From: Acidobacteriota bacterium
GTDB lineage: Bacteria > Acidobacteriota > Terriglobia > Terriglobales > Acidobacteriaceae
NCBI GenBank assembly: GCA_021792135.1
Contig: JAJYVF010000027.1
Span: forward strand, 1-64,000
Length of the DNA: 64,000 nt
Direction: 5' to 3'
Part shown: piece by piece, positions 28,176 to 36,659 of the stretch
Position numbering within the stretch: position 1 is the first letter of the stretch
How the letters are laid out: every line of letters begins with the position of its first letter
Notes under the pieces: model-generated
What the model saw: the letters and a program-made list of their open reading frames with translations, nothing else
What the model was told of the DNA's origin: nothing
The model's database searches: none
Translations under genes and position numbers: made by a program

Positions 28176-28946
28176 ATGACTCCGCAGGAAGCACAGATGC
28201 TCGAGGACCTCGTCCGCAAGGTCGAGGGGACGCAGCTGAACGAGAAGGATCCGGACGCCGAGGCGCTGCTGAAGGACGGGCTGGCGCGCGATCCCGACGC
28301 GATTTACAAGCTGGCCCAGACGGTGCTGATTCAGAACATGGCGCTCGAGCAGGCGCGGGCGCAGATGCAGCGCATGCAGCAGCAACTGACTGCGCCGCCC
28401 CAGCAGCAGCCAGCGCGGGCCACGAGTTTTCTGGGCGGCCTGCTGCACCGCAACGAGCTCCCGGCAGCACCGCCGCCTCCGCCGCAGTATCAGGCAGCAC
28501 CGCCCCGGCAGCAGTACTATTCACCGGCTCCCGCGTATGGTCCGCCAGCCGGGGGTGGGGGTGGATTCCTGCGCTCCGCCGCGACGACGGCGGCGGGCGT
28601 TGCCGGCGGCATGCTGGCCTTCCAGGGCATCGAGTCGCTGCTGCATGGGGGCTTCGGCGGCGGAGGCCTGGGTGGCTACGGCGGGGGCATGCCGGTCGAG
28701 GAAACCGTCGTCAACAACTACTACGACACGCCGCAGAGCGGCCCCGATGAGCAGCCGCAGGGACCCTATGACACCTCCGGCAGCGACCAGGGCGATGCCC
28801 AGCAATGGGTGGACGACTCCGGCGGGGGAGATCAGAGCGGCCAGGGCTACGACGATTCAGGCGATCAGGGCGACGGTCAGGACTTCGCAGACGATTCGGG
28901 TGGTGGAGATTTCGGCGGCGGCGACGACGGGAGCGACTCCGTCTAG
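28176..28946 (+). CDS. DUF2076 domain-containing protein
   Basis: The 256-residue protein begins MTPQEAQMLEDLVRKVEG and runs through a helical segment (AIYKLAQTVLIQNMALEQA) typical of DUF2076. A Pro/Gln-rich middle follows, then a hydrophobic Gly-rich segment (SAATTAAGVAGGMLAFQG) and an acidic Gly/Asp/Ser-rich tail (GGGDQSGQ to GGDDGSDSV). The family is often described as a periplasmic ligand-binding sensor or virulence-associated protein, without a proven function. The ATG at 28176 follows AAGGAG. It stands between two terminator- or stop-flanked genes. Confidence 0.8.
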   Translation: MTPQEAQMLEDLVRKVEGTQLNEKDPDAEALLKDGLARDPDAIYKLAQTVLIQNMALEQARAQMQRMQQQLTAPPQQQPARATSFLGGLLHRNELPAAPPPPPQYQAAPPRQQYYSPAPAYGPPAGGGGGFLRSAATTAAGVAGGMLAFQGIESLLHGGFGGGGLGGYGGGMPVEETVVNNYYDTPQSGPDEQPQGPYDTSGSDQGDAQQWVDDSGGGDQSGQGYDDSGDQGDGQDFADDSGGGDFGGGDDGSDSV

Positions 28947-28975
28947 CTCTCTGCGTGCGCGGGAATCTCCGGGAT

Positions 28976-30106
28976 TCAGCGAAGAGCTTCCGCCACGGCG
29001 TCGTGGAAGGCGGGCCGGACCTGGCGGATGGTATCCCGGGAGCGGTCGGGCCAGGTGCGGTTGGTGAGCAGGGCCACGGCAAGCTCCTGGTCGGGATCGA
29101 TCCAGAGCGACGTGCCGGCATAGCCGAGATGACCGATGGAGCGCGGTCCAAAATAGCGGCCGGACGAGGACGGTGGGGTCGGGACATCCCATCCGAGCGC
29201 GCGACCCGTGCTTTGCGGGGCGGCGAAAGCCCGGACGGTCTGAGGCTGAAAGAGCTGATGGCCGTCGGCTGCGCGGCCTTCTGAGAGAATGCACTGCGCA
29301 AAGCAGAGCAGGTCGTGCACGCTCGAGAACACCCCGGCGTGGCCTGCGGCTCCTCCCAGTACCCAGGCGTTTTCATCCTGGACTTCGCCCTGGATGACCC
29401 GATTCCGGAACCTTGTGTCCTCCTCGGTGGGCGCGATACGGGGCCGCTGTTCCGGAGGAGGATTAAAGGTTGTGGCCGCGAGGCCCAGGGGGCGAAAGAT
29501 CTCGCGGACGCAGAACGAATCGAGCGGTTCACCGCTCAGCACCTCCATGACCTTCCCCAGCAGGATGTAGCCGACGTCGGAGTACACGGTGCGCTGACCG
29601 GGCGGGTTTTCGAGCGGAAGCTGCAGGGCGGCGCGGATCAGGGCTTCCGGCGTCGAACAGGTGCGGAACAGTTCCACATACCCGGGCAATCCGGCAGAGT
29701 GAGCGAGAAGCATGCGCAGGGTGACCTGTACCTTGCCGCTGCTCGGATCCGAGCCCACGACGAAGCCGGGCAGGATATCGCCGAGGCGCATATCGAGGTG
29801 CAGACTGCCGCGGTCGAGGAGCAGCATGGCGGCGGCTGTGGTGGCGACCACCTTGCTGACACTGGCCAGATCGAAGACGGTGTCGGGTTGAACAGCGGGC
29901 GAGTTCGCCTCGTATGTGAAGCGTCCCTCCCCGGCCATGGCCAGGATTTCGCCATGGTGCAGGACGCCCCAGGCGGCTCCCGGAAACGCGTCTTCGGCAA
30001 CCGCCTGCCGGAGCACGGCGCGCGGGCCAGCAAACCGAACACTGGCCGCCTGATCGGACTGAGGGGCCTCCACCCTGGGCATGGCAACAGGGTACAGCCT
30101 GGGCAC
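28976..30106 (-). CDS. Serine hydrolase of the beta-lactamase / class C family
   Basis: A 376-residue penicillin-recognising-type hydrolase. The SxxK motif is in DLASVSKVVATTAA, the YxN-like motif is YSDVGYILLG, and the third motif is HLGYAGTS. These signal a Ser-Lys-Tyr mechanism as in D-aminopeptidases and esterases of this fold. No cleavable signal peptide is obvious, so it may be cytosolic. Two Met codons near the N-terminus (30106 and 30082) are possible starts. Substrate unknown; a true beta-lactamase role is not implied. Confidence 0.85.
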   Translation of the reverse strand: MPRLYPVAMPRVEAPQSDQAASVRFAGPRAVLRQAVAEDAFPGAAWGVLHHGEILAMAGEGRFTYEANSPAVQPDTVFDLASVSKVVATTAAAMLLLDRGSLHLDMRLGDILPGFVVGSDPSSGKVQVTLRMLLAHSAGLPGYVELFRTCSTPEALIRAALQLPLENPPGQRTVYSDVGYILLGKVMEVLSGEPLDSFCVREIFRPLGLAATTFNPPPEQRPRIAPTEEDTRFRNRVIQGEVQDENAWVLGGAAGHAGVFSSVHDLLCFAQCILSEGRAADGHQLFQPQTVRAFAAPQSTGRALGWDVPTPPSSSGRYFGPRSIGHLGYAGTSLWIDPDQELAVALLTNRTWPDRSRDTIRQVRPAFHDAVAEALR

Positions 30107-30200
30107 CGACGATGCATGTATCGCTGGTCACGGTGGAAGACTACGCTGCGCGTCTCAGGAGCCTGCGGCATCCTGCGTGCCCGTATTTCGCGGCTGCTCG

Positions 30201-30359
30201 ATGCACACGCGTGAGCTGGCCCGCAAGGCCCGGGAACCGGGCGACGGCGGCACCAACGATCTGCTGGTGAGCGATGTGCCGCGCACCAGCGAGATGCAGG
30301 TATGGTTCCTGAGCGAGCATGTGGCCGAGATGCCGCCGGTGTACACGAAGACGGCTTAG
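30201..30359 (+). pseudogene. Remnant of a Dps-like ferritin gene (C-terminal part)
   Basis: A 52-residue frame resembles the C-terminal end of Dps-like proteins: a helix (HTRELARKAREPGDGGTNDLLVSD), then EMQVWFLSEHV and a short tail. The upstream bases do not encode the rest of a ferritin fold in any frame, so this looks like a decayed gene. The frame is open for a further 40 codons upstream, but those codons do not match the family. No ribosome-binding site. Confidence 0.5.
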
Positions 30360-30389
30360 TGCAAGGCTGGCGCGGCCGGGGCGGGAACC

Positions 30390-31298
30390 TCACCTGCGCC
30401 CGGCTGAGGCAGATTCGGGAGGCGCGGGGTCAGGAGGCTGCCGGACCGGTCTCGGCGCATGGGGCGGCGTCTGTGTGGCCGACGGGGGAATCCGCGGACG
30501 CCTGTGGAAGAGGCGCGCGGAAAGATCCGGCCAGAACTCCACGAATTCCGAACCGATGGTCCCTTCGGCGAGTACGGTCAGGGCTCGCTCGACGGTGAGC
30601 GGAAGGCCGCGATCGCTGCGCGGGTAATACAGGTTCGAGATGCCTCCGGCGACAAAGTTACCGGCGACATTCGCATAATTCGGTCCCCATGTACCGTTGT
30701 CGTTCCTGCACCAGACGGTCATCGCGGCCGAGTAGAGGACGCGCTGCATGACGCTGCCGGTTCCCCTGCGGAAATAGCGCGGATCTTCGCGGAAGAGGAT
30801 GGGCAGGATGGCGCTGCCCCAGAGATCGCCATCGAACGTGTCAGCGTAGGACGCGCCAAAGCGCTTGCCATAGCCAGCGGCTCCCTGGCCGTATTCGGGG
30901 AACTCGTCTTCACCCTGGCTGATGGCGGCGTCGAGACCCGCGGCAACGAAGGTGAAAGGATCGAACGCGGTGCGGAAATTGAGTTCGAGCTTCTGTGCCG
31001 GGCTCAGCGGAGCAGCGTTCTGGTCATAGCTGGTCTCGAAGTTAGGGGCGACGCGCAGAAGGCGCTGATGCTCCTCCTGCTTAACCTCCCGCTCCGCCTG
31101 GCGGTGCTGCTGCTCTTTGCTGATCGGGGAGGTGGGCTGCGCGCTGGACGCAGAAGCCGCCTGCTGCGGCGGTCCCAATGAACCTGCCTGCCGCGACGCC
31201 TGCGATTGCGCGATCAGCGCGGGCGGCAGCAGACACCCGGCAACAGTCAGCAGAATGCCGCAGGCGCAGCCAAACCAGCATGTCCGCATTCCCTTCAA
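30390..31298 (-). CDS. Secreted protein of unknown function
   Basis: A 302-residue product with a signal peptide (FGCACGILLTVAGCLLPPALIAQ). The low-complexity Gln/Ser/Pro region about 35-75 includes a Lys/Glu-rich stretch, and a folded core follows with PAQKLELNFRTAFDPFTFV, GYGKRFGASYADTFDGDLWG and ILPILFREDPRYFRRG. The C-terminus is Pro/Arg-rich. The core is typical of a conserved hypothetical protein seen widely in Acidobacteria, with no assigned role. Some Gram-negative lipobox features (VAGC) are present but the position is not ideal. Confidence 0.7.
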   Translation of the reverse strand: MKGMRTCWFGCACGILLTVAGCLLPPALIAQSQASRQAGSLGPPQQAASASSAQPTSPISKEQQHRQAEREVKQEEHQRLLRVAPNFETSYDQNAAPLSPAQKLELNFRTAFDPFTFVAAGLDAAISQGEDEFPEYGQGAAGYGKRFGASYADTFDGDLWGSAILPILFREDPRYFRRGTGSVMQRVLYSAAMTVWCRNDNGTWGPNYANVAGNFVAGGISNLYYPRSDRGLPLTVERALTVLAEGTIGSEFVEFWPDLSARLFHRRPRIPPSATQTPPHAPRPVRQPPDPAPPESASAGRR

Positions 31299-31479
31299 TC
31301 GCTTCTCCGGCCGAGGAGAGAGTTCTCTCCCGGGCTGCTGCTGACAGAAACATCCGTGAGACGAATCAGTGTATTCCGCAGTTGAGGAAGATTTCAGCGA
31401 ATCGCTGTCCGATGGTGGCGAGGCTCACAGCAGGTGATTGTGGACTGCCGGGATCTTCAAACGGCTGTGCCATACTGAG

Positions 31480-31971
31480 ATGGCTTTCCCAATGAGTCTT
31501 TCCGGCAATGCGGAGTTCATGCGGCGAGCCATTGCCCTGGCCTCGGAAAATGTGCGCACCGGCGCCGGCGGTCCCTTTGGCGCGGTGATCGTTCGCGACG
31601 GCAGCGTGATCGCCGAGGGCGTGAACTGCGTCACCCGCACCAACGATGCCACAGCCCACGCGGAAGTTACCGCTATCCGCGCTGCCTGCCTTGCGCTGGG
31701 CAGGTTTGCACTGCACGGTTGTGAGATCTACTCGAGCTGCGAACCCTGCCCCATGTGCCTCGCCGCCATCTACTGGGCGCGCATGGACCGCATCTGGTTT
31801 GCGAACACGCAGGCCGACGCCGCCCGTATCGACTTCGACGACGCATTTCTCTACCGCGAGATTGCGCTGCCGCTGTCCGAGCGCGCAATTCCCGCCGCCA
31901 TGATGCTGCACGACGAGGCGTGGGAATCATTCCAGCTCTGGCGGGAGAGCCCCACCAAGACGCCATTTTAG
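31480..31971 (+). CDS. Nucleoside deaminase (guanine deaminase-like)
   Basis: A 163-residue zinc-dependent cytidine/deoxycytidylate-deaminase fold protein. The catalytic HAE motif is in DATAHAEVTAIRAAC, and the zinc Cys pair is in SSCEPCPMCLAAIYWAR. The C-terminal part (DAARIDFDDAFLYRE) fits the guanine deaminase (GuaD) group, which converts guanine to xanthine; tRNA adenosine deaminases are an alternative. An ATG at 31480 and another at 31492 are both in frame; neither has a strong ribosome-binding site. Confidence 0.88.
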   Translation: MAFPMSLSGNAEFMRRAIALASENVRTGAGGPFGAVIVRDGSVIAEGVNCVTRTNDATAHAEVTAIRAACLALGRFALHGCEIYSSCEPCPMCLAAIYWARMDRIWFANTQADAARIDFDDAFLYREIALPLSERAIPAAMMLHDEAWESFQLWRESPTKTPF

Positions 31972-32035
31972 GAAATCGCGCGCACCCGTCCCAGCTTCTG
32001 AACCGGCAGCCCTTCCCGCGCATCTCTTCTGTCAT

Positions 32036-33085
32036 ATGGAATACAGACGGCTGGGGCGGTCAGGACTGAAGGTGTCGGCGCTGAGCTTTGGAGCGGCGAC
32101 GTTTGGCGGCGGCAACGAATTCTTTCGCGCCTGGGGCAATACCGGCGTGGAAGACGCACGGCGCATGGTAGATGCGTGCATCGCTTCAGGAGTGAACCTG
32201 TTCGACGTGGCGAACACGTATTCGACAGGCATCGCTGAGCAGGTGCTGGGCAAGGCGCTCGAAGGCAAACGCCACCAGGTGTTGATTTCCACCAAGGCGA
32301 CCTTCCCCATGGGCGAAGGCCCGAACGAGAAGGGCTCGTCGCGCTATCACCTGCTGGAGCAGTGCAACGCGAGCCTTCAGCGGCTGGGTACCGATCACAT
32401 CGACATCTACCACATGCACGGTTTCGATGCCGTCACTCCCGTTGAAGAGACCCTCGACACTCTCAATACTTTGGTGCACGCGGGCAAGGTCCGATACATC
32501 GCGTGCTCAAATTTCTCCGGCTGGCACCTGATGCAGTCCCTGGCCGTATCCGCGCGCTATGGCTGGGCGCGCTATGTGGCGCACCAGGTGTACTACTCGC
32601 TGGTGGGACGCGAGTACGAGTGGGAACTAATGCCCCTCGGAATTGAGCACGGTGTCGGAGCGCTGATCTGGAGCCCGCTGGGATGGGGACGGCTGACGGG
32701 GAAGATTCGGCGCGGACAAGCGAAACCTGAGGTAAGCCGCCTGCACAAGACAGCGGACAGCGGGCCGCCCGTCGACGATGAATACCTCTATCGGGTAGTC
32801 GATGCCATCGATGAGGTTGCGAAGGAGACGGGCAAATCGGTTCCGCAGATTGCCCTGAACTGGCTGCTGCAAAGGCCCACCGTGGCCAGCGTCATCATGG
32901 GCGCGCGGAACGAGGAGCAGCTGAAGCAAAATCTCGATTCGGTGGGCTGGAACCTGACCCCCGAGCAGGTGGCGAAGCTGGATCGGGCGAGCGAGGTCAC
33001 GCCCATCTATCCCTACTGGCACCAGAGGCAGTTTGCGGAGCGAAATCCTCCGCCAGTGCCGGCCGACAGGCGGGAAGAGGAGTGA
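32036..33085 (+). CDS. Aldo/keto reductase
   Basis: A 349-residue NADPH-dependent TIM-barrel reductase. The catalytic residues are in NLFDVANTYSTG (Asp and Tyr), ISTKATFPMG (Lys) and YHMHGFDAV (His), and the cofactor end carries IMGARNEEQLKQNL. It differs in subgroup from the reductase at 2901-3809, being closer to the YghZ/voltage-gated-channel beta-subunit-like class. No clear ribosome-binding site. It is 64 bases after the deaminase gene. Substrate unknown. Confidence 0.9.
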   Translation: MEYRRLGRSGLKVSALSFGAATFGGGNEFFRAWGNTGVEDARRMVDACIASGVNLFDVANTYSTGIAEQVLGKALEGKRHQVLISTKATFPMGEGPNEKGSSRYHLLEQCNASLQRLGTDHIDIYHMHGFDAVTPVEETLDTLNTLVHAGKVRYIACSNFSGWHLMQSLAVSARYGWARYVAHQVYYSLVGREYEWELMPLGIEHGVGALIWSPLGWGRLTGKIRRGQAKPEVSRLHKTADSGPPVDDEYLYRVVDAIDEVAKETGKSVPQIALNWLLQRPTVASVIMGARNEEQLKQNLDSVGWNLTPEQVAKLDRASEVTPIYPYWHQRQFAERNPPPVPADRREEE

Positions 33086-33204
33086 GGATGGGGAGTTGTA
33101 CAGCCGAGGCCGCGATTTCCCGTGCGGTTCTCGAAACAGGGGAACATTTGCATCGGGCAGGAGTCTCAAATGTTGGAGTCTGATTGAAGGAGGCTTGTTT
33201 CCCG

Positions 33205-33774
33205 ATGAAGTTACGTCCTGCTCTGGCGGCTGCCGGGTTGGCCGCTTTGTTACTTTTCGCCACTACCGGCTTTGCGGACAATGTCAAAACCGATTACAAC
33301 CATCAGATTGATTTCAGCCAGTACCACACCTACTCATGGGGTACGGTGCAGGTTTCCAATCAGCTGAATGCCGAGCGGATCAAGCGGGCCATCAATATCC
33401 TGCTGAAGGCAAGAGGCTGGCAGGAGGTTCCGTCCGGGGGGCAGGTGACCATCATGGCGAAAGACAACATCCACAACGAGCAGGAAGCCGAAACCTACTA
33501 CAACGGGATGGGAGACGGCTGGGGTATGGGCTGGGGCTGGGGCGGCTGGGGGTGGGGTCCGGGCGGAGGATTCGATGAGGGCACCACCACGACGACCACC
33601 AATGTGCGGGTCGGTCACCTTGTGATCGATCTGTTCGACAACCATTCCAGGCACCTGTTGTGGCGCGGCGTCTCCAGAGGCGAGCTCAGCGGCAACCCTT
33701 CGGCCAACCGGAAGCGGCTGTATGCGGACATTCACCGGATGTTCGATCAGTTTCCGCCGAAAGGCAGGGGATAA
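33205..33774 (+). CDS. DUF4136 lipoprotein-like secreted protein
   Basis: A 189-residue protein with a signal peptide (LAAAGLAALLLFATTGFA), then the DUF4136 core DFSQYHTYSWG, RIKRAINILLKARGWQEV, and VGHLVIDLFDNHSRHLLWRG. A Gly/Trp-rich insert (GWGMGWGWGGWGWGPGGG) sits in the middle, an unusual low-complexity loop. The start at 33205 follows AAGGAGG with 11-base spacing. Families with this domain are exported; their role is not established. Confidence 0.85.
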   Translation: MKLRPALAAAGLAALLLFATTGFADNVKTDYNHQIDFSQYHTYSWGTVQVSNQLNAERIKRAINILLKARGWQEVPSGGQVTIMAKDNIHNEQEAETYYNGMGDGWGMGWGWGGWGWGPGGGFDEGTTTTTTNVRVGHLVIDLFDNHSRHLLWRGVSRGELSGNPSANRKRLYADIHRMFDQFPPKGRG

Positions 33775-34037
33775 GAGAGCAGGGAGAACCAGAGGGACGG
33801 CATGATGGTTCCGTCCCGGGGATTCACTCCACGGGCCTTCAGAGCCGAGGCCCGCAGGCGCCCGCGCGGCGGGATACCGGAGGTGTGGTTCGAGGAGGGT
33901 CCGCCGGCGTCCGGGGCATCTGCCGCAGCGGGTCCGCGTGGTATACTCGGAGGTTGCGGAAGTGTCCCGGAAGTTGCTCTATTTCCGGCATTTCTTCCCG
34001 AAAACTCCACGAGCAAAATCGAATCTGAGGTTCTCTC

Positions 34038-34787
34038 ATGTCCGGCCATTCGAAATGGGCGACGATCAAGCACAAGAAAGGCGCCCTTGACGCGAAGCGC
34101 GGCAAGATTTTTACGCGCCTGATTAAGGAAATCACCATCGCGGCGCGGCAGGGGGGCGGCGATCCGGATGCGAATCCGCGACTGCGCGGGGCGGTGGCGG
34201 CGGCCAAGGCCGAGAACATGCCGGCCGACAACATCAAGCGGGCGATTCAGCGTGGAACGGGTGAGCTGCCAGGAGCGACCTACGAGGAGATTTCCTTCGA
34301 GGGATATGGACCGGGCGGCGTGGCGCTCATTGTCGAGGCGACAACCGACAATCGTAACCGTGCGGTGAGCGAAATCCGGCATACCTTTGCCAAGCACGGC
34401 GGCAACCTGGGGGAGCCGAACTCGGTGCGGTTCATGTTCTCCAAGAAGGGCGTCATCGCCATTCCCAAAGGAGCGGCAGACGAAGAGAAACTGATGAACA
34501 TCGTCATCGAAGCCGGCGGCGAGGACCTGAATGACGAGGGCGATACCTGGGAGATCATCACCGATCCGCAGTCGTTCGAGGCTGTCGCCAGGGCCGTGCG
34601 CGATGCGGGCATCGAAACGGTGATGTCGGAGGTGACGATGATCGCCTCCACCTACACGAAGCTGGAGGGGCCCACAGCGGCGCAGATGGTGCGGCTGCTG
34701 GAGGCGCTGGAAGACCACGACGACGTGAACAACGTCTATTCCAATTTCGACATGGACGCGAAGCAGCTGGAGGAAGTCACGAGCTGA
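34038..34787 (+). CDS. yebC: YebC/PmpR family protein
   Basis: A 249-residue protein of the universal YebC family. It opens MSGHSKWATIKHKKGALDAKRGK and includes GGDPDANPRLRGAVAAAKAEN, YGPGGVALIVEATTDNRNR and HGGNLGEPNSVRFMF. Members were described as DNA-binding regulators, and related proteins assist translation of difficult sequences. GGTTCTCTC precedes the ATG. A terminator follows at 34810, ending the unit. Confidence 0.93.
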   Translation: MSGHSKWATIKHKKGALDAKRGKIFTRLIKEITIAARQGGGDPDANPRLRGAVAAAKAENMPADNIKRAIQRGTGELPGATYEEISFEGYGPGGVALIVEATTDNRNRAVSEIRHTFAKHGGNLGEPNSVRFMFSKKGVIAIPKGAADEEKLMNIVIEAGGEDLNDEGDTWEIITDPQSFEAVARAVRDAGIETVMSEVTMIASTYTKLEGPTAAQMVRLLEALEDHDDVNNVYSNFDMDAKQLEEVTS

Positions 34788-34809
34788 ACGCGGTATCAGG
34801 CGGGAACCA

Positions 34810-34830
34810 GGCCGCCCGCAGGCGGCCTTT
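34810..34830 (+). terminator. Rho-independent terminator after yebC
   Basis: A 7-bp GC stem (GGCCGCC at 34810-34816 with GGCGGCC at 34821-34827) closes a 4-base loop and is followed by TTTCCTTT, 22 bases past the stop codon. Confidence 0.75.
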
Positions 34831-34858
34831 CCTTTGAAGGGTAAAAGATCAGCCAGAG

Positions 34859-35554
34859 GTGCGAATGCGGAGTTCCGTTTGCTTTGCCGCAGGCCTGTTG
34901 CTTGCGGTTGCCCTTACTGCGGCGGCTCAGACGTCAACAGCCACCAGCGAAGGTCCTGCCGCTGCGTCGCTTGCGGCGCGCTCCTGGGAATGGGGCCCGT
35001 TCTTTCAGGGCGGCACCGGGGTTTCGAACCGCTGGGGGTACACATTCACCAGCGGGGGTGTGCAATTGGGCAAGGTGATTACGAACGAGCACCTGAGAGG
35101 TATCTTCCGCGGCCAGTTCGAATATGCCGGCCAGCTGATGCCCTACTGGCAGGCCTTCACGCCTCCGCCTCACCTGCAGAAGGGGACTGGCCTTCCTGAG
35201 GGCGGCGGGACCTACACTGGCGTGAGCATCACGCCGATTCTTCTTCGGTGGGATTTACACCCGGGGCAGCGGTTTGCACCATGGGTGCAGGGGGGCGGTG
35301 GTCTGATTTATACGACGCACAAGTTCCCTCCCGATGTCCTGGTGCCACATGGCACGCCAGGCGGCACCAGCGTGTGGAATTTCACGCCGCAGTTTGGAGC
35401 GGGCTTTCACTATTTCGTAAAGCCGCGGAGGTCGATCGATTTTTTGGCAAGCGCCGTGCATATCTCCAGCGCGTCGCTGGGGGACAAGAACCCCGGCGTG
35501 AATGCCAGCGTACAGTTCCAGATCGGTTACACGTTCTGGACCAGAGGGAAATAG
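34859..35554 (+). CDS. PagL-like outer-membrane acyloxyacyl hydrolase / lipid A deacylase family
   Basis: A 231-residue protein with a signal peptide (MRSSVCFAAGLLLAVALTAAAQ) and alternating beta-barrel-like segments ending in FQIGYTFWTR. The segment FLASAVHISSASLGDKNPGVNA resembles the active-site region of PagL-type lipid A 3-O-deacylases, whose triad is His-Ser-Glu. His and Ser are present as H-x-S, but the following Glu position seems to be Asn. It may modify lipid A in the outer membrane or be a divergent non-catalytic relative. It is 66 bases upstream of the formimidoyltransferase gene. Confidence 0.6.
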   Translation: MRMRSSVCFAAGLLLAVALTAAAQTSTATSEGPAAASLAARSWEWGPFFQGGTGVSNRWGYTFTSGGVQLGKVITNEHLRGIFRGQFEYAGQLMPYWQAFTPPPHLQKGTGLPEGGGTYTGVSITPILLRWDLHPGQRFAPWVQGGGGLIYTTHKFPPDVLVPHGTPGGTSVWNFTPQFGAGFHYFVKPRRSIDFLASAVHISSASLGDKNPGVNASVQFQIGYTFWTRGK

Positions 35555-35620
35555 GGGCAGCAGAAACCGGCTCTGGCGGCCAAAGGCCGCTGCGCTTCAC
35601 CGGGTTGCATCAACGAACGA

Positions 35621-36538
35621 ATGTCCGACGCTCTGATCGAATGCGTGCCGAATTTCTCCGAGGGACGGAGGCGGGAGGTGGTCGAGGCCATCCTTTCAGC
35701 CATGCGGCTGGAGGGCGTGCGTCTGCTGGACTGGTCGATGGATGCGGATCATAACCGCTCGGTGGTAACGATCGCGGGGCCGCCGGCAGCCGTGGTGGAG
35801 GCGGCCGTTCGGGCAGCCGGACGAGCGGCGGAGCTGATCGACCTGACGCAGCAGGAGGGTGTGCATCCTCGCATCGGGGCGGCCGATGTGATTCCCTTCG
35901 TTCCGTTGCGGGGCATCTCTCTGGAGCAGTGCGCGCTGCTGGCGCGGCAGGCGGGGATGGAGATCTGGAAGCGCTACGAGATTCCGGTGTACTTCTACGA
36001 AGCGGCAGCGGCGCGGCCGGACCGGGCGATGCTCGAAGAGGTGCGGCGGGGGCAGTTCGAGGGCCTGCGGGAGGCGGTACTGCGCGAGCCGGCGCGGCGC
36101 CCGGATGTCGGCGGGCCGGGGCTGCATCCAACGGCGGGAGCATCGGCGGTGGGCGCGCGAAAATTCCTGATCGCCTTCAATCTGTACCTCGATACCGCGG
36201 ATGTGGCCGTGGCGCGATCGATCGCAAGGGAGATTCGCTATTCCAGCGGTGGCCTGGCGGGGGTGAAGGCGATGGGAGTGTCGGCGCAGGGCCAGGCGCA
36301 GGTCTCGATGAACCTTACGGATTTCACCCGGACGCCGGTGGGCGAGGTGTATGCGGCCGTGAGGGAAAAGGCTGCGCGGCTTGGCGCCGCGCTGGTGCGG
36401 GCGGAGCTGATTGGGCTTATCCCGGAGGCGGCGCTTGAGCGAAACAGCGAGTGGGTGCGTCTGCTGGATGGGTTTGACCCGGAACAGAAGGTGCTGGAGC
36501 GGCGGCTGGAACAGCCGCTGGCATGGCCGGAAGGCTGA
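35621..36538 (+). CDS. ftcD: Glutamate formimidoyltransferase
   Basis: The 305-residue enzyme transfers the formimino group from formiminoglutamate to tetrahydrofolate in histidine degradation. It carries the family-opening ECVPNFSEGRR, the catalytic-region DADHNRSVVTIAG, VHPRIGAADVIPFVPL and the substrate-binding DVGGPGLHPTAGASAVGAR. The length corresponds to the transferase domain alone, without the cyclodeaminase domain of eukaryotic FTCD. No other histidine-degradation gene is in the window. Confidence 0.92.
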   Translation: MSDALIECVPNFSEGRRREVVEAILSAMRLEGVRLLDWSMDADHNRSVVTIAGPPAAVVEAAVRAAGRAAELIDLTQQEGVHPRIGAADVIPFVPLRGISLEQCALLARQAGMEIWKRYEIPVYFYEAAAARPDRAMLEEVRRGQFEGLREAVLREPARRPDVGGPGLHPTAGASAVGARKFLIAFNLYLDTADVAVARSIAREIRYSSGGLAGVKAMGVSAQGQAQVSMNLTDFTRTPVGEVYAAVREKAARLGAALVRAELIGLIPEAALERNSEWVRLLDGFDPEQKVLERRLEQPLAWPEG

Positions 36539-36659
36539 AGGATGGAGGCGGATTCGGACGTAATATTGAGATCGATACCGGCGGAAATCAGTTACTTTCG
36601 CCGGGGTTCCGGGTCCATAAGAGGCAGGCTCAGCCGGAGCGTCCGGCAGGGGGAATGAA

